From assembly GCA_041394705.1 (NCBI GenBank), contig JAWKHS010000005.1, forward strand, positions 248,001-312,000: a stretch of DNA of 64,000 bases. The letters run 5' to 3'. Made by a program: the position numbers and the translations under genes. Under the pieces are notes generated by a model. The model saw only the letters and a list, made by a program, of their open reading frames with translations, was not told the DNA's origin and ran no database searches. Below are positions 58,715 through 64,000 of this stretch, in pieces. This DNA is from Vicinamibacterales bacterium (GTDB taxonomy: Bacteria; Acidobacteriota; Vicinamibacteria; Vicinamibacterales; UBA2999). Every line of letters begins with the position of its first letter. Positions within the stretch are counted from its first letter, which is position 1.

Positions 58715-61252
58715 CTACCGCGGCTGCTGCGACGTCTGCGCCGGGGCCGCGGGCGCGTGCTTCACGTACTTGTCGAACCACTCCAGCCAGCGCGCCCACA
58801 GGTCCAGGAAGTTCTCGCGGGCGCGCGGGGCGTGGGACTCGAACGGATAGATGTAGAGCGCGGCCGTCTTGCCCAGCCCGGTCAGCGCCTGCATCATGCG
58901 CTCCGACTGGATGATGAAGGTCCCCGAGTTGTTGTCCTGCGCGCCGTGGTACATCAGGAGCGGCGCCTGGATCTGGTCCGCGTAGAAGAACGACGACATC
59001 TCGACGTAGGTCGTCGGTGCGTCCCAGAAGCTGCGCCGCTCGCCCTGGAAGGTCATGGGCGTGAGCGTGCGGTTGTAGGCGCCGTCGCCGGCGATGCCGG
59101 CCTTGAAGTACGGCGTGTGCGCCAGCAGGTTCCCCGTGGTGAAGGCGCCGTAGCTGTGACCGCCGTGCCCGAGGCGGTTCACGTCGATGTAGCCCATCTC
59201 GTCGAGCGTCCGGATGGCCGAGTAGATCGTGTCGGACAGGTGGGGCACGAAGTTGTCGTTGTAGCGGCCGTCCTTCCCCAGGATGGGGATGTCCACGGAG
59301 ACGAGCGCGTAGCCCTGCGTGAGCCAGATGTCCGACCACCGCAGGAAGCTGAGGGGCGAGTAGGCGTTGACGTTGCGCGACCTGATCGCGTCCTTCCAGT
59401 ACGCGGCGCCGTCCTCGTACTCGCGGGGATAGTCCCAGAAGATGGCCGGCACGCGCGTGCCGGGCTCGTAGCCGACGGGAAGGGAGATCCGGCCGCGCAC
59501 CTTCACGCCGTCCTGCCGCGTGAACTCGAAGTCCACGCGCCGCGCGGCCGTGATCTCGGGATACGGGTCCCGGTTCGCGGTCAGGTTCTCGAACGTGCGC
59601 GTCGCCGCCGTCCACAGGTAGCTGTCCGGCACGGTGCCGCGGCCCTCGCGCGACACGATGAGGCGGGAGGCGTCGTCGTCGAGGGCGACGAGCGGCTGGT
59701 CGAACGAGCCGGCCGCGCCCTCGAAGAGCCGCGTCGTGGCGCCCGTCCGGATCGTCACGCGGTCCACGAACGGCTGCGGCGCAAAGGTCGCGGTGTAGCC
59801 CTCGCCACGGAGGAAGACGGCGCTGCCGTCCCGGGACAGCGTCAACGAGACGATGCCGTTGCCGTTCGCCGACGTCATCGGCTCGCCCGGCGCCTGCAGC
59901 GGATCGGACGCGTCGATGCCGGCCTTGAGGACGAAGGCGGCCGGAGGCGACGCGGTCAGGTCGTACGCGACCAGATCCTCGCGGGCGCCTCCGCCGTTGG
60001 CGGGACGCCGGGCGGCGGTCAGCGTGGCGTAGCGGCCATCGCGCGAGTAGCGAACGCCGCTCATCCGCTGCTCCGACGAGACGAGGGTCTGCGCCTGGGC
60101 GAGCGCATAGGGCGGCGCCAGCAGCATCACGCGGTCCTTCGGCGCGTCGGTCCCGCCGTTCTCGCGCCACAGCAGCGACAGCCCCTTGCCGTCGGGACGC
60201 CACGCCACGTCGCGGGGCAGGGTGTCGTTGGCGTCGCGCCCCCGCGACTGCGCTTCCTGCAGCGGACGGCGCCGGATCTCGGACAGCACCGTGCCGTCGA
60301 GGTCGATCACTTCCAGCCGGCGGCCGAAGGACGAGAACGGCACGAGGTAGGACAACGGCTCGTCGATCGTCTCGCGCAGGATCGCCTTGCCGTCGGGGCT
60401 GAGCGCGTAGTCCAGGTACATCATCGGCTGCCCGACGAGGCGCGGCGCGCGGCCCGGAGCGAGGATGGCCAGCTGCGCGGTCGTGTAGTACTTGAACAGC
60501 CGTTCGTCGGTCGCCGTCCGGAGCAGGAAGGGCTGCGTCGAGGTCGGCGTGGCCGTGTCGCGGCTGCGGCGGATGATCGGCGAAACCGGCACCGCGGGCT
60601 CCTGCGGCTCCGGCCCCCTCGCCGACGGGACGATCACCGTGAGGAGGGAGCCGTCCGGCAGCCACTGCAGCAGGCGGCCCCCGGCGGTCTCGGCGGATTC
60701 TCCGCCGCCGCCGGGCCGCGCGACGAGCGTGGCCATCACCGCGGCCTCGCTCACCCGCCGAGACTGCCCCGTCGCCACGTCGGCGATCCACACCTGGGAC
60801 GCCGCACCGCGCGGGTGCGCCACGAACGCGAGCTGACGGCCGTCGGGCGACCAGCGCATGTCGCTGACGAACGCCCCGTCCGGCGTCTGCACCGGATACG
60901 TGCGGCGGTCCTTGAGCGAGAAGAGCGACAACCCCTCGTTGCCGTAGGTGGCCAGCCGCCACTCGCGGTTCACGTCCGGCACGAGCTCGAGCATGGCCAG
61001 CCGCAAGGTCCGCTGCGACATGAGCGACAGGTCGGTGAGCTCCTGGAACGTCGGGACGAGGAAGTGGTCGCCGTCGGGACTCAGACGGTCGAGCGTCGCG
61101 TAGTTCTTGTCGCGCCGGAAGAGCTCCTGCACGCCCGCGGGCGGCAGCACGTAGCCGTCCGTGAGCATGCTCTGGGCGGCGGCCTGGCGCGGCACCGCGG
61201 CGAGCGCGCACGCGAGGAGAACGAACGCCGTGCACCGGTGGATTCTCGTCAT
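58715..61252 (-). CDS. Exported S9 family peptidase (glutamyl endopeptidase/DPP-IV-like)
   Basis: The 845-aa protein has a signal peptide (RCTAFVLLACALAAVPRQAAA), an N-terminal beta-propeller with WSPDGRQLAFV-type WD-like repeats (about 100-560), and a C-terminal alpha/beta-hydrolase with nucleophile GGHSYGAF (Ser700), Asp773 in GAQDNNSG and His807 in FESHAPRA. Architecture and the DYPREYEDGAAYW region resemble S9D glutamyl endopeptidases. It degrades peptides in the periplasm. An AGGAG Shine-Dalgarno supports the ATG at 61252. It ends 19 nt before the VOC gene. Confidence 0.9.
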   Translation of the reverse strand: MTRIHRCTAFVLLACALAAVPRQAAAQSMLTDGYVLPPAGVQELFRRDKNYATLDRLSPDGDHFLVPTFQELTDLSLMSQRTLRLAMLELVPDVNREWRLATYGNEGLSLFSLKDRRTYPVQTPDGAFVSDMRWSPDGRQLAFVAHPRGAASQVWIADVATGQSRRVSEAAVMATLVARPGGGGESAETAGGRLLQWLPDGSLLTVIVPSARGPEPQEPAVPVSPIIRRSRDTATPTSTQPFLLRTATDERLFKYYTTAQLAILAPGRAPRLVGQPMMYLDYALSPDGKAILRETIDEPLSYLVPFSSFGRRLEVIDLDGTVLSEIRRRPLQEAQSRGRDANDTLPRDVAWRPDGKGLSLLWRENGGTDAPKDRVMLLAPPYALAQAQTLVSSEQRMSGVRYSRDGRYATLTAARRPANGGGAREDLVAYDLTASPPAAFVLKAGIDASDPLQAPGEPMTSANGNGIVSLTLSRDGSAVFLRGEGYTATFAPQPFVDRVTIRTGATTRLFEGAAGSFDQPLVALDDDASRLIVSREGRGTVPDSYLWTAATRTFENLTANRDPYPEITAARRVDFEFTRQDGVKVRGRISLPVGYEPGTRVPAIFWDYPREYEDGAAYWKDAIRSRNVNAYSPLSFLRWSDIWLTQGYALVSVDIPILGKDGRYNDNFVPHLSDTIYSAIRTLDEMGYIDVNRLGHGGHSYGAFTTGNLLAHTPYFKAGIAGDGAYNRTLTPMTFQGERRSFWDAPTTYVEMSSFFYADQIQAPLLMYHGAQDNNSGTFIIQSERMMQALTGLGKTAALYIYPFESHAPRARENFLDLWARWLEWFDKYVKHAPAAPAQTSQQPR

Positions 61253-61415
61253 GGACTGGCTCCTGGGTGGCCGTCGCGGCGTCGCCGGCTCGCGACGGGT
61301 CATCCTAGCCGCGCGGCGCTCGAAAGGAAAGCCGCCCGGACCCGCGCCCGCGGCGGCGCGGAGTGTGCCACACTCGACGCCGATCGGGCCGGCGATCCCG
61401 ATGGAGGCGCGTTCC

Positions 61416-62492
61416 ATGCGAACCCGGATCTGGTGCCTGCTGGCACTCGCGGCGCTCGCGGTCACCCCGGCCGCCTTGCGGGGGCAGCCGCCCGGCTATC
61501 CCGTCGTCCTCGTGCCGCCGGGCAAGGGCCCGTTCTCGTTCCCGCCCGGCTACCAGACGCCGTGGGACCGCATCCAGATCATGGTGACGGCGAAGATGGC
61601 GCCGAACCTGTTCGTGCTGCACGGGAGCGAGGCGCTCGATCCGGCCCATCCCGACGGATCGGGCGGACGGGCGATGGCCCTCTTCGGCCCCGACGGCGTG
61701 CTGCTGGTGGACACCCAGAACCGGCAGGTCGGCGAGAAGACGCTCGCGGCGCTGCGCACGTTCGCCGACGGGCCGATCCGCATCGTGGTCAACACGCACA
61801 TCCACAGCGATCACACCGGCGCCAATGCGCTCTTCGCGAAGCAGGGCGGCCTCATCTACGCGCAGGAGAACCTGCGCAACGAGATGCTCCGGCCCCCGCC
61901 GCGTGCCAACGGCCAGCCGGCCCCGGCGCCCGATCCCGCCGCGGTCCCGGCCGCGACCTACGCCTACGACGCGGCGACGCGCGGCCAGCCGGCGGTGACG
62001 TTCCACATGAACGGCGAGACGGTGGACGTCATTCCGATGATGCCGTCGCACACCGCCGGCGACACGATCGTGCGCTTCCGCGACGCCAACGTCATCTACA
62101 TCGAGGACTTCTACAGGAACTTCGGCTACCCCTTCGCCGATCAGGCCAACGGCGGATCGATCCAGGGCATGCTCGAGGCCATCGACCTCATCGACCGCCT
62201 GGCGGGTCCGGACACGGTGCTCGTGCCCGGCCACGGGACCTTCATCACGAAGCGGGACCTCCAGCCGTACCGCGCGATGCTCGTGGACGTGTGGAACAAG
62301 GTGTCGGCGCTCCGCCGTCAGGGCAGGACGCTCGCGGAGGTCCTGGCCGCCAACCTCACCGCGCCGTACGACGAGTCGACGCTCGGCGACACCCGGCAGA
62401 GCAAGGACCGGTTCGTCACCGAGGTCTACGACGAGATCCAGGACTTTCCGCCGGTCGTGGACGGCAAGCGGGCGATGCGCCCCCACCGGTGA
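61416..62492 (+). CDS. Exported metallo-beta-lactamase-fold hydrolase
   Basis: The 358-aa protein has a signal peptide (TRIWCLLALAALAVTPAALRG) and the MBL zinc motif HIHSDHTG (HxHxDH at 128-133), MMPSHTAGDTIVRF with the next His, YIEDFYRNFGYPF and VPGHGTFITKRD with the last His. It is a periplasmic zinc hydrolase of the class-B-like group; true beta-lactamase activity cannot be asserted. The start at 61416 has GGAGG 9-13 nt upstream. It lies 7 nt before the VWFA gene. Confidence 0.9.
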   Translation: MRTRIWCLLALAALAVTPAALRGQPPGYPVVLVPPGKGPFSFPPGYQTPWDRIQIMVTAKMAPNLFVLHGSEALDPAHPDGSGGRAMALFGPDGVLLVDTQNRQVGEKTLAALRTFADGPIRIVVNTHIHSDHTGANALFAKQGGLIYAQENLRNEMLRPPPRANGQPAPAPDPAAVPAATYAYDAATRGQPAVTFHMNGETVDVIPMMPSHTAGDTIVRFRDANVIYIEDFYRNFGYPFADQANGGSIQGMLEAIDLIDRLAGPDTVLVPGHGTFITKRDLQPYRAMLVDVWNKVSALRRQGRTLAEVLAANLTAPYDESTLGDTRQSKDRFVTEVYDEIQDFPPVVDGKRAMRPHR

Positions 62493-62499
62493 CGCGCGC

Positions 62500-64000
62500 A
62501 TGAGGTTCCCGGCCGCCGTCGCCGCCGGTCTCTGCCTGGCCGTGGCGTGGACGGCGGCGCCGTCGTCGCAGCCCCAGGAGCCGCGCTTCCGCGGCGGGAC
62601 GAACCTGGTCCGGCTCGACGTGTACGCGTCGGTGGACGGCACGCCCGTGACCGATCTCACGGCGGCCGACTTCGAGGTGTTCGAGGACGGCGTCCGCCAG
62701 GAGGTCACGTCCTTCGAGTTCATCAGCGCGCGCGGGCCGGCGCCCGACACGGCGCGCGTCGAGCCCACGACCGTGGCCGAGTCGCGCGCGCGGGCGGCGC
62801 AGCCGGACACCCGCCTCTTCGTGCTCTTCCTCGACACCCTGCACGTCCAGGTCGAAGGGTCGTTCCACGCGCAGGGCCCCGTCGGCGCCCTGCTCGACCG
62901 CCTCGTCGGCGGCAACGACCTGGTGGGCGTGATGACGCCGGACCTCCCGGCACGCGCCGTCACCTTCTCGCCGCGCACGTCCTCGGTCACCCGCCTCCTG
63001 ACGTCGAACTGGACGTGGGGCGAGCGTGGCCGGACGACGGACCCCCAGGAGCAGGTCATCGAGCAGTGCTATCCGGATTCGGGGTCCACGGCCGGTATCG
63101 CAAAGGCCCTCATCGAGCGCCGCCGAGAGGCCCGCACGCTGGATGCGCTCGCCGATCTGATCCGGTACCTCGAGGAGACGCGCGAGGAACGCTCGTTCGT
63201 CCTGCTGCTGACCGAGGGCTGGCTCACGCCCGGGCCCGACGAGTACCTGGGCCGGGCGGTCTCCATCGGCGGCCGCCGCGTCGTCCCTGGCGGGCCCGAT
63301 CCGCTCGGGCTCACGCCGGACGGCCGGTTGACCCTCGACACGGGCGCCAGCCTGGACGGCTGCGAGCGGGAGCGCGCCCTGCTGGCCCGCCGTGACTTCG
63401 ATCGCGACTACCAGCAGTTGATGCGCACGGCGAACCGGGCCAACGTCAGCTTCTACCCGATCGACCCGCGGGGGCTCGTGGTGTTCGACGACCCGATCGG
63501 CCCCGGCCGTCCCTCGACGCCGGTGCAGGACAGCCGGCGGCTGTCGAGCCGGCAGGATCACCTGCGCCAGCTCGCGCTGGAGACGGACGGCGAAGTCGTG
63601 CTCAACACCAACATCGACCGGGCGCTGCCGAAGCTGCTCACGGACATCGGGTCGTACTACCTGCTCGGCTACGTCTCGACGAACCAGAAGCTCGACGGCA
63701 AGTACCGGCGGCTGACGGTGAAGGTCACGCGGCCCGGCGTCAGCACGAGGTCGCGGCCCGGCTACGTCGCCCCGACCGAGGCCGAGGTGACGGCGGCGAC
63801 GGCGCGGACCGAGACGCGCCGCGAGGCGCCAGACGAGGTCGCGCGCGCGCTGTCGCGCCTGCCCGGCGGACGCACACCCACCGCGCTCGTCGTGGAGGCG
63901 GCCGGGGGCCCCGGCTCGCTGCGCATCGCGCTCGAGCTCGACCGCGCCACGGCCGCCGAGGCGGACTGGAAGAAGGGCGCCACGGCGAAGGTCGTGGTCA
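62500..64000 (+). CDS. VWFA-related domain protein, acidobacterial type (partial)
   Basis: The frame is open to the window edge (500 codons). The product has a signal peptide (PAAVAAGLCLAVAWTAAPSS), then FRGGTNLVRLDVYASVDGTP and LTAADFEVFEDGVRQEVTSF, the opening of the VWFA-related domain common in Acidobacteriota. A VWFA-like core follows with RLFVLFLDTLHVQ, lacking the full DxSxS metal site. Later IGSYYLLGYVSTNQKLDGKY and LTVKVTRPGVSTRSRPGYVAP are typical of the same family. It starts 7 nt after the MBL gene. Function unknown; an exported adhesion or protein-interaction role is usual for VWFA folds. Confidence 0.85.
   Translation, partial: MRFPAAVAAGLCLAVAWTAAPSSQPQEPRFRGGTNLVRLDVYASVDGTPVTDLTAADFEVFEDGVRQEVTSFEFISARGPAPDTARVEPTTVAESRARAAQPDTRLFVLFLDTLHVQVEGSFHAQGPVGALLDRLVGGNDLVGVMTPDLPARAVTFSPRTSSVTRLLTSNWTWGERGRTTDPQEQVIEQCYPDSGSTAGIAKALIERRREARTLDALADLIRYLEETREERSFVLLLTEGWLTPGPDEYLGRAVSIGGRRVVPGGPDPLGLTPDGRLTLDTGASLDGCERERALLARRDFDRDYQQLMRTANRANVSFYPIDPRGLVVFDDPIGPGRPSTPVQDSRRLSSRQDHLRQLALETDGEVVLNTNIDRALPKLLTDIGSYYLLGYVSTNQKLDGKYRRLTVKVTRPGVSTRSRPGYVAPTEAEVTAATARTETRREAPDEVARALSRLPGGRTPTALVVEAAGGPGSLRIALELDRATAAEADWKKGATAKVVV

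Overview
The window is very GC-rich (about 70% by eye) and gene-dense. It looks like a chromosomal piece of an Acidobacteriota genome, most likely class Vicinamibacteria. The pointers are a large Oar-type TonB-dependent receptor with an N-terminal carboxypeptidase-regulatory domain, a VWFA-related protein of the acidobacterial type at the right edge, a sulfatase/TPR lipoprotein and an S9 peptidase/metallo-hydrolase pair. This is inference from gene content; no rRNA is present to settle it.

Layout. (1) 1-1050: a degenerate higher-order tandem repeat array (two alternating units of about 69 bp) running off the left edge, ending beside tRNA-Asp and tRNA-Val. (2) 1295-9340, minus strand: a tightly coupled lipid A/inner-core LPS operon, in transcription order waaA, lpxK, lpxL-like, waaF, gmhB, hldA, hldC, waaC and an ICMT-like methyltransferase, followed 3 nt later by the two tRNAs. 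(3) 9420-13168, plus strand: a good sigma-70 promoter and gap-pgk-tpiA, then secG. (4) 13224-18773: a BNR-repeat lipoprotein, tRNA-Leu with an intrinsic terminator, the remains of a medium-chain dehydrogenase gene, a VOC protein, a DUF4832 protein, a YciI-like protein and an SGNH hydrolase.

(5) 19250-48097: about 29 kb of surface-glycan or glycolipid genes: one GT2, three GT4 and two GT39-like glycosyltransferases, a Wzx-type flippase, a SPASM-type radical SAM enzyme, two SGNH hydrolases (a third paralogue lies just outside), two GMC oxidoreductases, an aldo/keto reductase, two Gfo/Idh/MocA proteins each coupled to a type I phosphodiesterase-like protein, a GH1 glycosidase, an asparagine-synthetase-type amidotransferase and an arylsulfotransferase-like protein. 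Glycosyl transfer, oxidation/reduction, amidation and acylation of a lipid-linked or exported glycan is the simplest combined reading, but the product is unknown.

(6) 48330-48593: a promoter-like element, three nested hairpins and a strong intrinsic terminator with no credible ORF, the best candidate here for an unannotated structured RNA. (7) 48808-64000: sulfatase-like/TPR lipoprotein, TonB-dependent receptor, exported PAD-like deiminase, an orphan phage-type gpD/gpV (split VgrG-like) pair, an exported double-VOC protein, an S9 peptidase, an MBL-fold hydrolase and a VWFA-related protein cut by the window edge.
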